A DNA stretch of 64,000 bases, taken from NCBI GenBank assembly GCA_916048095.2, contig OU696589.1:6905683-6969682 (forward strand), written 5' to 3'. A program made the translations under genes and the position numbers. Positions 1-29,357 of this stretch are shown piece by piece. The notes beneath the pieces are model-generated. The model was given only the letters and a program-made list of their open reading frames with translations, made no database searches and had not been told where the DNA came from. Position 1 is the stretch's first letter. The number at the start of each line of letters is the position of its first letter. The stretch is from Sacculina carcini. Taxonomy: Eukaryota > Arthropoda > Thecostraca > Sacculinidae.

Positions 1-656
1 GTTTATTATTTAACACGATTGTTTAACGTGTTTTTTGTGTGTGTGTGTGAAACTTATAACGACACGGTGGTTAGCGAAAATGTTGATATGTAAGTGTGTG
101 TGTGTGTCCAGAAAGCTAAGCTAGACAGATTACACATGCTGATCTTTGATATGAATAAAACATAACGTTTCACCCGGCTGTAATGCTTCAGACATTCACA
201 GTAGAAGCTGGCTGTTTTAAACTGAGCCAACCCAGGGCATGCTAGAGACATATAATGACACCACTGACTGTCACAACCCACACCCCCCCACCACCAAAGC
301 TTAAATATTAAATGCCTAAGTGACAGCTGCTACACGGGAAGAAGTCGAAGCTTATGAACACACACAGGTGTGTCCCGTGCAGCTCGCTGCCACCGCAGAA
401 CCGACCCTCTCCACGCTATGACGCCACAAGGACGGAAGACGTATTAGAGAGGGCCACCTCCCCAGAATGCATGACACAACACATGACTGATATCTGGTAC
501 CATCATTTACTGCTGGGTGGACAGGGGCTGTTGAATTATAGAATTGGCCCAAATAAAACTCTGCTCCGCCGAGTTTTGAACCACGGACCTAACGCTTGTG
601 ATATGGATGTGCTACCAATACACCAGGCAATTCAACGGAGATACAAGATGCCCTAC
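1..656. other. KMT2C/D intron 17 (partial)
   Basis: Non-coding intron of KMT2C/D on the minus strand. It begins with donor GTAGGG at 656-651 and holds a SINE (309-640) followed by unassigned AT-rich DNA with short (TG)n tracts near 35-110. No further exon was recognised. Confidence 0.6.
309..640 (-). mobile_element. tRNA-derived SINE, near full length, degenerate head
   Basis: Same family as 2311-2630, read on the minus strand, with a diverged tRNA head at 570-640. The element starts about 16 bases after the donor of KMT2C/D exon 17. Confidence 0.85.
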
Positions 657-15638
<14,982 letters not shown>

Positions 15639-16894
15639 CACTCACACGAGCCACACGCTGCACATTGACGCCTGCAGGAGCACCAACCAACACACGGCAC
15701 GAGAACAGCAGTAAATTACACGGTGACGCGGCATGGCATCCAGCTTCATTCACTTTCCAATGCGTCTATATTTAGCACTGATTTCGCTGATGAATCGCTG
15801 TAACATTGTTGTTTATCAGTCGTGACAGTTTTAGTGAAGCAGGCCTCTTATCGTTGTGCGCCGCGATAACTCTTGTTGTGCCGATTCCAAACAGTAGTTT
15901 TGTTGAAACAATGTATTTCGTCGTGATATTGAAAGTTCAGTTCTTAGCTCTATCGTCCTAACGTTATATTCAATGTTCTATCCTATCTGTTCTGCCTGTA
16001 TCTGCTAGTCTGTCTCTCCTGTCTGTCTTCCTATCTGTGCTCTTGTTCTCCATACTGCCGCTGCTCTTCTATCTCTATATCCATACTGCCTATCCCATAC
16101 CACAACATGCAATATACAATGTTCCAAAACAGACGATTACAAAAATAAGAATATAAGATATATATAACACCGCAAAATATAAAACATTGTTACAATCGCC
16201 GTGAAAAATGCCGCACGTAATGGACAGGAGAGTCTAAAAAATGCAGCGTTAGTGATATCGTTATTGAACTTGTTATAAAAAATGACAACTCTTAAACAAC
16301 ACACCGATTAAACTATATGATGCCCGACCAAACAATTTGATAATAGCGTAATCCTGACAAACACATAATAATTAGAAATCGAGCCCGCAATTACTCCAAT
16401 CTGATGAATAAATTTCCATATTTTATCCGATTTCAAGCCATTACGCTTGCATTTATCAAAACGCCCTTTCAATATCAAGTCACTGTAACGCTGCAGGTGC
16501 CCATCCGTATAACGTATATCAGCAAATTTTTAATACGCACAAATCAACGGTAAAAAATATAAAAATGAGTACTAGAAAGTATGTTTCGTTAAATAGTTAG
16601 CAAAAGGCAAAAATAAGTTAACTGCGACTTAAACGTAAACATAAGATTGGTACAGCAAACAGCCACAGCCATAAATAAAACTACAAATGTCACAGTAGCA
16701 TATCAATCAATAAACGCAATAACTTACGTCCAAACAATTAAGTTTTTAACACTAGCACAAATTATAATGGCGCAAATAATTGCAACGCCAACTTCGTTCA
16801 TATTTGGAGAAAACTAGTGCCATTATTGTCTACACCGGTAGACTCCAATTGTTGCCAACACATTTTTCTCAATATTGCGAATATTTAAATAAAT
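15639..16894. other. Intergenic region upstream of KMT2C/D (promoter side)
   Basis: The 5' flank of KMT2C/D. The first 300 bases carry a moderately GC-rich stretch with an in-frame stop before the ATG, consistent with 5' UTR and promoter. From about 15.9 to 16.9 kb it is AT-rich with no gene, TATA motif or repeat I can name. Confidence 0.4.
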
Positions 16895-18257
16895 AGCAGC
16901 GCCAGTGCTCAGAATATCCAACGGGACGACAAATGACATAGGAAAATATTATGAAAATTTACTGATGAGGGCAAAAATTACACCCAAAGATGGGTCAATA
17001 AATTTGATAGATTTATCTCCGGATTACATGTGGCCAATGCTAAAATGTAAGACAATTTTAAACCCGAGTACGAGTGAAAATCAAACTGAGGTACACCGTC
17101 CTCCTGCACCATGGGTCACACACATTCCCGTGACAACGTGCCTATGTCAGGAGAAATTGGGCGTACTCACAGACCTCGAAGTTCGTGATAGGTTCGCCGA
17201 GTTTTATCACCATAACAAGGACTGGGTACACGTTTACACTGACGGGTCGAAGTGGCAAGACAGAGTAGGATGGGCGGTCATAGTGAAAAACGTGCCACCT
17301 GAGCACCAGCAAACTTTTCGCTATCGCCTGCCGTCCTACACCACTGTGTTTCACGCGGAACTGTATGCCATCTACAAAGCAGTTTAGTTTGCGAGCTTTC
17401 AACATTACCCAAAGTTTTTTTTATCATATCAGATTTTAAGGCGGCACTTCAACATGTATCCAATCATTCATCACTCGATTTTATTCACCATCGAATTTTA
17501 GACCTATATAGACAAATTGTGACGAGCGGCAAATCCTGTGTTTTTATGTGGGTGCCAGCTCACCGAGGAATCACTGGCAACGAATTAGCGGATGCAGAGG
17601 CTAAATGCGCTCTCGAGGAGATCACCATACAAAACTATCCTTTAAATAAGTCGATTACAGATGCCATCGTGGATAACCATATTCGGCAATTTGTCAAGAC
17701 CCGCTGGCAGCAAGAACGGCATCAATACAAACTGGGCGAGGTCACCGATGACGTTGGTCCCTGGTCAGTGACAGCTGTTCTACCACGGATAATAGAAGTA
17801 TTACTGGCCAGACTGCGTATAGGCCACTCACGGTTGACTCACGGGTTTTTAATGGAAAGTACTCCACCGCCTCACTGTTCTCGATGTAATGCCGTTTTAA
17901 CTATCGACCATATACTTTTAGATTGCATGTGCTATGCCGAGAGTCGTAAGCCATTGCGCGAGTACTGCCTCAATAAGAATATGTCATGGAATAGGGCGAG
18001 TTTGCTGAGTAGTAGCGACCCGCATTTGACCAAACATTTGGTTGAATACGTTTTTGTGACCGGTCTTGCCGAGCAACTGTGATGTGCTTTAAATCATTTG
18101 CTTTTCATATCCTAGTCATTTCCACTCATATTTTTATCCTTTTTTTAAATCTTGACGATTGACATTTAACGACGATGTGACGCTGATCAGACTATTGTAG
18201 CGCAAAGTGGTCGGAATCGGCCGACGCGCTATACCAACAACAACAACAACAACAACA
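16895..18257 (+). mobile_element. I/Nimb-type non-LTR retrotransposon, 5'-truncated, broken ORF2
   Basis: Remnant of an I-clade LINE. 16905-17387 encodes the linker and start of RNase H (VYTDGSK with the first catalytic Asp, then FHAELYAIYKA with the Glu); a stop and a frameshift around the T-run at 17415 interrupt it; 17519-18082 continues with VPAHRGITGNELADAEAK (RNase H end) and a C-terminal Cys/His finger (CSRCNAVLTIDHILLDC). The 3' end has a small hairpin (GTCGG AAT CGGCCGAC region, 18210-18226) and stops in GCGCTATACC(AAC)n at 18227-18257. Reverse transcriptase and ORF1 are absent. Confidence 0.85.
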
Positions 18258-19372
18258 CCGACACCGAGTACGAGACCACTCAGTGGTCTCGTGTTCGGTA
18301 AAGGCTCACGTGTTCAGAAAGGCGCACGTTGCCGAGAAAAAAATGATCACACACACAACAGCACATTTAATAAAACCCACACATTTCTCAAAAATATACA
18401 GCGCTTAGGGAATTGTCACAATAGCGCTAAAATTGAACATCTTCCGCAGCAAAGAGAACATGGCAAACACAACTTCAACATCGGCGAAGAATGACTCTTT
18501 GGCAAGCGCCCAATAAAAGCAAACAAGCGCAAAGGCTAGCTAGCTAAAACTACTGAAAAAACAGAAGCATGTGCATCATATATCATATATGTAGGTCAAA
18601 TGTTAAAATATTATCTATGATAATTCTCAAGGTGCTCGGAAACAGAACATGAAAACACTGACATGAGATCGTCGCACACACGCGCATGGCTCAACCAAAC
18701 CAAATAAAAGCGACGACAAAAGGCAGCGAGGGTACAACAATTCCAAGCTTGAAATGACAGGTTAGTTGCACGTGACAGGATCGTTTCTCGCTTGCTACAC
18801 GAGAACTAGCAAGCTCAACAACTAAACCAAACCATGGGCAGACAGAGTTCCACACACCGCAATCATACACCCCACCACCGCCGCCGCATAAGCTCACAAC
18901 ACGACGATTGAATACTGAATCAATTAATGGGGGCATTGAAGGCTGACAGTTGACGTCACATCAATACACGAGCCAACAAACACCAGCAAACCAGACTATG
19001 TAAATGAAAGACGTGCCATTGTGGTGAATCAGGCACTCTGCTGCGATTTCAGCGACATCTAACGGCCGAGTATTCGTACTCGTTCGCCAGTGCAAACCGC
19101 AATTGTCGAAAATATCTGTTAATATCTTACTGACATTGCCTTGTTGATCCAGATACTCTCACACTCATATTATCGTCACTCTGGAAACAAATCGAAGAGA
19201 AGGGAATCCGAAGCGAATCCGAATCCCAAAAAAATGAAGATTTAGAATGTAGTTGCTCATGTCTGGCCGCATCTTTTGCCCCTTCAGGACCCCGCCGGAA
19301 AATCCAGGCGCCACCACTGAGGATAGATACTATGGAGAGCGGAAGATGACTACTGAAGAGCGACACGCCGAA
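18258..19372. other. Intergenic region 3' of GTPBP2
   Basis: No gene seen. A short stretch 19260-19325 (CCGGAAAATCCAGGCGCC) resembles 46990-47035 (CGGAAAAATCCTGGCGCC), suggesting a shared, unnamed repeat. The part next to 19373 is probably the 3' UTR of GTPBP2. Confidence 0.4.
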
Positions 19373-22300
19373 TCACACAGGGACTGAGTCGCAATGAGGC
19401 CAGGCGGACAGAGTGAGTGCTGTCTCGGCCGCCGACTCGCCATCATGCACAAACACACGCGTAACTCGTCCCACACCATACCCACGTGACTGCCTCACTA
19501 ACACACGCTGGCCACAGCGCACATACTCGGGCCGCCGCACAAAACGAAACAGCACGAGCACAGAGTGGACAGGTTCCTGCTCGTCCTGCACGCCATCACC
19601 ACGTGCAACCGTCGTATTGCAACATTTCTGCGTCATCGAGTCGTCAACTGTGTTCCCCATGTGCATCTCCTACACACACACACATGCATGTTGATGAGTG
19701 ATAGGGTTTCTGCCCATACTCAAACAAACACGACATACAGCAAGAAGGAACAATATATCAGCTAGAACAATATATCAGCTAGTACAATATATCAGCTAGT
19801 AAAATATATCAGCTAGTACAATATATTAGCTAGTACAATATATCAGCTAGAACAATATATCAGCTAGTACAATATATTAGCTAGTACAATATATCAGCTA
19901 GTACAATATATCAGCTAGTGCAATATATCAGCTAGTACAATATATCAGCTAGTACAATATATCAGCTAGTACAATATATCAGCTAGTACATATATCAGCT
20001 AGTACAATATATCAGCTAGTACAATATATCAGCTAGTAAAATATATCAGCTAGTACAATATATCAGCTAGTACAATATATCAGCTAGTACAATATATCAG
20101 CTAGTACAATATATCAGCTAGTACAATATATCAGCTAGTACAATATATCAGCTAGTACAATATATCAGCTAGTACAATATATCAACTAGTACAATATATC
20201 AACTAGTACAATATATCAACTAGTACAATATATCAGCTAGTACAATATATCAGCTAGTACAATATATCAGCTAGTACAATATATTAGCTAGTACAATATA
20301 TCAGCTAGTACAATATATCAGCTAGTAAATATATCAGCTAGTACAATATATCAGCTAGTACAATATATTAGCTAGTACAATATATCAGCTAGTACAATAT
20401 ATCAGCTAGTACAATATATCAGCTAGTACAATATATCAGCTAGTACAATATATCAGCTAGTACAATATATCAGCTAGTACAATATATCAGCTAGTACAAT
20501 ATATCAACTAGTACAATATATCAACTAGTACATTATATCAGCTAGTACAGCCAATTTCCTAATTTTTCTCCATCTTCTCTTTGTTGCAATTACTCTTAAA
20601 GAGGGTTTGAAAAAACCGGTTTAAAAAAAACCCAAAGTTTTCATGTTTATTTGGTTTTTTTACACTTTGCACACACAAATCAAAAAAAGGATTGTAAAAT
20701 GCTATTTAGTATATAGTTAAACATATTTTAGTACCACTTACCAAGAGTTTTGTAAATATTTAAAAAAGATAAAAATAAAACCATAAAAATGTACACACAG
20801 GATCTTGAATTTCACCTTGTAGCATCTATAGGCAACCGAAGTTTTAAACCGCTTCCAATTTCGAAAGCAGTCGATTTTAAACACCCACATATGTTTGCAA
20901 AGTCCAAATCCAAATACCCAGTGGTCTTATTTATGAAAATCTAGTGACTAAAATCGTTTTGTCCGTGGAGGTTAATTCATGTTTGTTTTCAGAGTGAACA
21001 CAGTTTTTTCAACTCAGAGGTTTCTAAAAATAGTGTTTTTAATAGAAACTCAAATGTTTTGTCGTAAATATTTAGGATTTCTCATAAATACCAACTAAAA
21101 TGTTTCCCCAGCAAAACCCAAAAATGTTAATAAAAATGTTTCCCATATCGTGCAAACCCTTAAAATTATGCCAAAAAGTAATATTTATGAAGATTTAAAA
21201 CTGTAATAATTAACTCATTTAATAATTCTTAAAATATTAGATCATTCCTATATGAGAAAAATCATTTCTGTCAAAAAAACAATTTTAAAAAAACATGTTT
21301 TTTTCTATAAAAAAACACTTGGTTTAAACCAAATGGTTTAAACCAAACAAACCCTGCTTTTAACCAAGCTTGATATAACCGATACTGCCCGTCTGTTTCA
21401 TAACAGTTTTATCAGTGCAATAATGTGGCACGTGACAAAAGTTCACTGCCCACCTCTTGTTGTTGTTGTGCGGAGGAGGCGACTAACACCGCCTCAACCA
21501 GTGCTGTCTGACAGACACTGCCCACGTGCACTGTCGAGGCACAACGCCGCTGCATATAAGCACCGCCCGACACACAACGCACCAGCGCCTTACACACACA
21601 CACACACAAATATAAACACAAACACACATACACAAATATAAACACATAATCTCCCGCAGACACACTCACAGACAAACACACACAAACAGAAACACACACA
21701 CACACACGTATATATATACATATATATTTATTTATTTATTTAGCCAGAAATGGTGCTAATTGTGAGGCCGCAAATGTTTACTCGGTCCAGAACAGAAATC
21801 AAGCTAGCTACGCTCTCACTGATACATTATATCCAACAACAACAACAACAACAACAGCACGAGGTTGCTCGGCCAGACAACCTGAGGAACAACAACAACA
21901 ACAACAACAACAACAGCAGGTTCCACAAAGCATAAAACACGCACAGAGGATAATTTTATTGGGCTAATTCTATAATCCAACAGCCCCTGCAGTAAACGAT
22001 GGTACCAGATATCAGTCATGTGTTGTGTCATGTATTCTGGGGAGGTGGCCCTCTCTAATACGTCTTCCGTCCTTGTGGCGTCATAGCGTGGAGAGGGTTG
22101 GTTCTGCGGTGGCAGCGAGTTGCACGGGACACACCTGTGTGTGTTCATAAGCTTCGGCTTCTTCCCGTGTAGCAGCTGTCACTTGAGGCTTATAAGCTTT
22201 AACTCACCTGGAAGTAGAAGCAGCCGCGTGGGGCAGGTGAGCGTGGAGACAGCAGCACCATGCCGCGTCGCAGCCGACTCACGTCTCCGTCCAGCGCCAG

Positions 22301-22654
22301 CGCTGCAGTTTGGCCGGCACGAACCACGCCACACGCACGACGATTACGCTGCATCGAGCCCACGTGCACCGACACAAATGACCCGTCCTCCACGGGACCT
22401 GCACACACACACACACACACACACACTCGTGTAAAATGGACACTAAAAATAGTAGGACGAATAGAATTAGGAGCAAATTACACAAGACTAGCGTGGAAGG
22501 TAAGCATGTAGGAGATTTGAGGCATAAAATAGACACAGAGAGAAGAGACAGAACAGTCGGACCGCTATTCATTACGTCACACACACAACTAGCTGAGTCC
22601 AACTAGTGAGTACACATAAACACACACACTGACACACACACACACACACACACT

Positions 22655-22687
<33 letters not shown>

Positions 22688-25600
22688 ACATACACAGACA
22701 CACACACACACATTGACAGACACACACTGACACACACACACACACACACACATTGACAGACACACACATACACACACATTGACAGACACACTGACACACA
22801 CGCACACAGACACACACAGGTACACGAGGAGTATTGTCGGGTTATCATGAGGAATATTGTACAGCGAGTAATATCCAACAGTACCTAACAGTAGCAGCAT
22901 ATTCTCGGCGACCACGCCCGCCGTCAAAAGTCCGCCCACAACCACCACGCCGGACTCAGAGATCCTGTAAGTCTCGTCAATTTGAAACTCGCACAACTCC
23001 TGAAACAACATATATCATCATATCATATATATTTGAACATTAAATCCCATATATCAGGTTCAAGCTTTGTTCGGGAGTATTGCCTTAGCATCGGCACTCC
23101 CTTGTTCTACTTGGTTATGTTTATTCCCTTCTCAGTTTATCATCTCTTTTCTTCTTTTTTCTCTGATTATCCAGAGTTCATATGTTACTTGTTTTGTGTT
23201 GTTTCATATTTCGCTTCTGAACAACAGCTCGCCTATTAGTTCTTCTTAGTCTTCTATGTATGGTCTTTGGAAATTTTCATTCTTCCTTCATTATTATATT
23301 TGAAGTGACAAAAAGTAAAAAAGTTTCTTCATTATTATATTTATAGCGACAAAAAGTATCATGATTATTACATTAACAACTTCTTCATTATTATTATTCA
23401 TACAGTCGGGTTTTCATTCAGGCGTACAAAATTCAGTAGGAAATAATACGGGCAAAACACGTGCCATAACTATATGAGACACCCATAAAAACGTACAAAT
23501 AACAGTTTCACATATAAATGCATTGAAACAATATAAATCACACACATTGAAAGATAAAAAACAATACACAACACACAAAAAAATACACAAAAACAGACAG
23601 CAATAAATTTCAATGCACTAAATATATTTTTTAATGTTTTTGAAAAGAAAAGCACGTTTCAAAGCAAAAACGTCAACAGCGCAATAACTAGTGTGTGTAT
23701 GTGTGTTAGTGTGTATGTGTGTATGTATGTGTGTCAGTCATGGGCGTAAATCCTGGGGGTATGGGGGATATATATACCCCCTGACAAATTGGCTGGGGGT
23801 ATGAATATGCAATTATACCCCCCGAGAATTCTGCTGAGTTCAGTTCATTGGGTATATTGTCATCAAAATCAGCATAGAAGGCAAATGACAATAGACCAAA
23901 AATGTAAGAAATTATAAATATGTGAAGAATTATATTACGCAATACACTTTTCATTGAGGTATGTGTGTTGTAATTGAATAGGCATAAAATAGTTGATAGT
24001 CCCATACAATTGGCCAACTGAGTCAACTTTGAACACTAATGCATGATGGCTGTCATCCCCCCGAGCCTCGACACAAATCTACGCCGATGGTGTCAGTGTG
24101 TATTAGTGAATATGATGGCACACACATCTACGCCGTATCGATGGTGTCAGTGTGTGTTTATTAGTGAATATGTTGGCACCTGTTCGCGAGGTGTGAGAGA
24201 AGGGCGGCTGGTGCTTGAGGCGGTCGTCGTGCACAACATAAACAAATACTGCTTGAGAAGAGGCAGACCGGCGCCCGACACACAACTCACACTCAACACT
24301 GCCACTATCACACCTCCAACACCACGCTGCTGCGACGTATTCGCCGCACCAACCACCGCCTGCTGCTGTTGTAGTGCTGCCAGATCGTGTTGAGAACGCA
24401 CGCGCAGTGACGGCACACCACATTCTGCCAGCACTGTTTCGAGTGCCAGCAATGTGTGACGCCAACGAGTGCGTGACGTAACATCGGTCTTGGTGATTAC
24501 GATCACTAGCGGCACCTGGCGGCGTTCATCAACAACACAACATCTAGACAAACAACACTAGATAGATAGTTTATAACGCTAGATAGATACAAAATTTTGT
24601 AATATATATTTGAACGATAAATGCTACCATGTTTGTGTATGTATGTGTATGTGTGTGTATGTTTATACATGTATGTATGTGTGTATTTATATATATGTAT
24701 GTTTGTATAATGTAGGGTATATATTGCAATGAAAAGCGCGTGCCCAGCGATTACAATAAAGCATTGATTGATTGATAGATAGCGCAACAACACAACATCT
24801 AGATCCAGAACACTTCTGATCTAGATCCTATCAACCTCAATCGCCTTCTTCAACTCATTCCAATTATGTCTCCTTTCATCACGTACTTCATCAATGCTTC
24901 CTTTATTCACGTATAATTTCTCGCTCCAAAGGTTGCCTGTATTAAAGCTGTTCTTATGAAAACATACCTTGACGCTAACCTAATTATCGGCACAAACACA
25001 CGCACAAATACTGCCCAGGAGACACAAAACAAGAAAACAAATGGAAAAACCTAGTGAACAAAAAGGAAGAAGAGCAGACAAGGGACGTGGAAAGACGAGA
25101 AAACAAACAAAAAACGAGAACAAAAGAAGAGGACAAACAAGGAAACCTTTATTAATAGCAAAGCGACAAAAAGTACCATGAAGAAAGAAGGTGAAATAAA
25201 AGAAAACAAACATGGAATAATGAATATATATAAACAATGCATTTTTACACAAATATATACGCAAAAATAAATACACACACACACACACATAGTGAATACG
25301 GCAAGGAATTCGTATAAAAGTTGCATGTGCAGAGCCAAAACTGCAAGAACTGCAAACACACACTGATACACTGACACACACTGGCACACTGACACACACT
25401 GGCACACTGATACACACACTGATACACTGACACACACACACTGATACACTGACACACTGATACACACACTGATACACTGACACACACTGGCACACTGACA
25501 CACACTGGCACACTGATACACACACTGATACACTGACACACACACACTGATACACTGACACACACACTGATACACTGACACACAAACACACACACTGACA

Positions 25601-28600
25601 CACAAACACACACACACATTAACACACACACTGACACACTAACACACATACACTGACACACTAACACACAAACACACACTGATACACTGACACACACACA
25701 CATGTGGTCCTATGCAGCTTGCACTTTCGATCTAGCAGAACCGCGTGAGGTCTGGTGAGATCGTGCACCTGTGTGAGGTCCAAGGATCTGTATAGATCGT
25801 GTGATCTGGTGAGATCGAGGATCCGGAGGGTGAATAGTGAGGTCGGATGTGACCGGGATGAAGTCTGAGTAAGCTTCGTAAAGTGAATAAACACATACCG
25901 TATATTTCGGCGTATAAGACGGCCCAGACGGGAAAGTCAAAAAATTACCCTTAAAAATTGTGGGTCGTCTTATACAACCGTTATAAAAGTCAGACCTTGA
26001 ATTAACCTTGACCTTAAAAATTTGCTCTAATTTTGTAACTCGTCTTATCTGACGGTCGCCTTATACGCCGAAATATACGGTAGATGGCAGTGATGGCGGG
26101 AGGATCATGACCACCTGAAGAGCAAGAGCCAGAGTGAGGTGCTGTCTCGTGCAGTCCTTCACTCCTGTACTAGCGGCCACCACCATCATCACATGATGAG
26201 GCGAGTAGCCGCTCAACGCCGACACTGTCGTCTTCAAGTACTTGCGATGACCGGCCAGGTCGAAGAAGGTCAACAGTCGTGTTGATCGCTCACAAATATC
26301 GTCACTACTCACGGCGTTTGAATAGTCGATTGTGTTGCCCTGCCACACACACACACACACCGACACACATGCAAACATACATACACACTCCATTAGCATG
26401 CGCTGGCATGAACATACCCGTCAATTAGGGGAATTTCGGCAGATCATCACGGATTAGTGCGCATTATGCACTTCTAAATTATACCGAGGCACAAAATACC
26501 AGAGAAAATTACCCAAAAATGACTGTGAGTTTATAATAGAACAAATCGTGTTCTGTTGATCGACATTTTCTGGTAGGGTGGACTATGGGACAGGAGAATG
26601 CGGCCATTGAAAAAGACAGTGGAGAATTGCCCAGTGATGGAGCAGTATTATACTTTTAATTTCTACTATATGTGTGCGAGCGTGTGTGTTCATAAGCTTC
26701 GACTTCTTGCCGTGTAGCAGCTGTCACTTAGGCATTTAACCTTCATTTAACCTTTAACCGTAATTGACAACAACAAATATCAAACTATAGTTAACGACAA
26801 CAAATATTAAACTATAATTCACAACAACAACAACAACAACAAGTAACAAACCATAATTGACAACAACAAATAACAAACTACAGTTTACAACAACAATAAC
26901 AAATAATCATATTTGCGCATGTATTGGTTGACACTATTGTAACACTCATTATTTCGCACACATATATTATCACGATGAAACAGCAATATACTGAATTATA
27001 CTGATTCTGCGCTACCTGCGCATCAAAGCCGAGAATTTCGTGGCTGACACTGGAGGTGCGTCCAGAGCGAATCTCGTGCAAGTGTCGCAGCATGTTGAGT
27101 CGCGCACTGCCGCGTCCATTGTCGAGTCGCCCGTGTGTTAATACTCCCAGCAAACTGGACTTGCCGGCGTCCGCACTTCCCACCACGGCCACTCTGACAT
27201 CAGCATCGTGACGGTCATCGTCGGGGATCTGCCAGGTCAGGTCAGGTCAGGTCAAGCAGTCAGTGAACAACACCTGAACTCAAACACTGCGACTGTTATA
27301 TTTTCTATAATCAATCATTAACTCACAAATAAATTAATCATAATTAATATAGAAAAAACACACTCCAAAATAAAAGAAAGGAGTGTATACACTCTAAACA
27401 TTCACTCAATACGGTGGCTGCACATGCAGCCAACAACACTCATATAGACCAGGGGGTCTTAACCTGTTGATGGTTCCATATCCCCAATGGACTGTCGAAT
27501 ATGGTTCCATACCCCCGACTTACTGGACTATTCAAATAATCATCACCAATCCCATCATTTTTCATCTTGAATTTACTGTACTAGATACACATTACTAGGA
27601 AATAACATAATCATTGATAATTTTATTATTCATAAACAGTTGATAATTTACACCAGTAGCCAGAAATATATTCTCATACCCCCGGTCTTTTGTTCCCATA
27701 CCAAAAAGGTGTATGGATACCCCCGATTAAGAATCCCTGATATAGACACTTGTATTACCCAGTTATTTTAACATAATATATTTAAAAATATGTAATTGAG
27801 TAGTGCAATTGTATGACGTCATACATCAATTCATGACGTCATATTTGTTTTGTATCTGTATTGTCTAGTCACAAATAGTGTCTTTTTATTAGTGTATGTT
27901 GTGTGTTTATTGTCCGTCATGTATCTCGTGTTATTTATTGTTGCAACAGCGTGTTCATGCCGTTTCCCCTGGTCTGATAATACGGCACGTGCCATAATTA
28001 TTATTATTATTATTATTAATTATAGGCAAATCCAGTAGCATGGGAAGAGTGCAAGTGTACTATTACCACCCTAAGATGGCCCCATGTACCGGAAGCGCCC
28101 AAAAAATTCAGAGAGAAAGAGAGTTCGAAGAGAAAAAAGTCTAGAAAGAGAGTTGGAAAGAAAATAATAAATAAACAACAATAAATAATAAACCATCATC
28201 CGATAACAATCCATAATGTCACTCCGCCCACGTTCCTCAATAAATAATAACAATCAACAAAAAATATGTGATTCAGTAAATAACAACCATCAATAAATAA
28301 GAATAAATATTAATAAATAAGTAATAAATAACAATCAAGAACAATAAATATGATTTAATAAGAAACATAAAAAAATATGATAAAATAAGTAACAACAACA
28401 CAAATCAATATGATTCAATAAACAGCAACAACAATAAATATGATTCAATAAACAACAACAGCCAACACTGAGTAAAAGTATTATTTAACAATAAATAATA
28501 ATCCATCATCCGATTACATCCGATAATCACCACAACTAGCCAGCTCACCTTTCTCACCAGTACTTCGGTGACGACCCGCGAGATGGCACCACCAGCGGTC

Positions 28601-28808
28601 GCCGGCACTGGTCGTTGGCGCAGCAGAGACACGGTGGCGCCCAGACGCTCGGCCATGCAGTGCAGTGTGGACAAGGACTGGCGCATATCCTGTGCACTCA
28701 GTCCCACTAGTCTGCCCGAGTCATGGACTCCTACCGCGTATATGGCCTCCCCGCTACCCTCGCGCAATCTCCACTTCATCTGGCGAGTGAACAATGTACC
28801 GCGCACAA

Positions 28809-28848
<40 letters not shown>

Positions 28849-29001
28849 GCGTGCATATTTACAGATATCAACACATATTCACACATGTATACAGATACAC
28901 ACACATATTCACACATATATACAGATATACAGATAACACATTTACACATGTATCCAAACACAAAACACACACACACACACACACAAATAAATACAAGTCC
29001 A

Positions 29002-29034
<33 letters not shown>

Positions 29035-29322
29035 ACACTGGCCGCGCGAGACGGCCTGGCTCAGACAGCGGGTCAGTCTGGCGGTCGTGCGCGACAACCA
29101 TCACCAGGTCGCTGATCTGATGTGTTTGTGTGTGCGTGTTTGTCAGTTTTTTGTGTTTTTGTATGAGTGTATGATTGATTGATTTTCCCAATATATTGTA
29201 TTACACTGACACACACACACACACACACATAGACAGACAGACAGACAGACAGACAGATCTGAGTGACAGACAGACAGACAGACAAGCCTGAGTGACAGAC
29301 AGACATACAGACAAACCTGAGT

Positions 29323-29357
<35 letters not shown>

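Noticed and set aside
29039-29107. Extra GTPBP2 exon
   Set aside because: GC-rich and open, but GTPBP2 exons 2 and 3 already join in phase with continuous homology, and the plus strand matches the NAAS retroelement tail.
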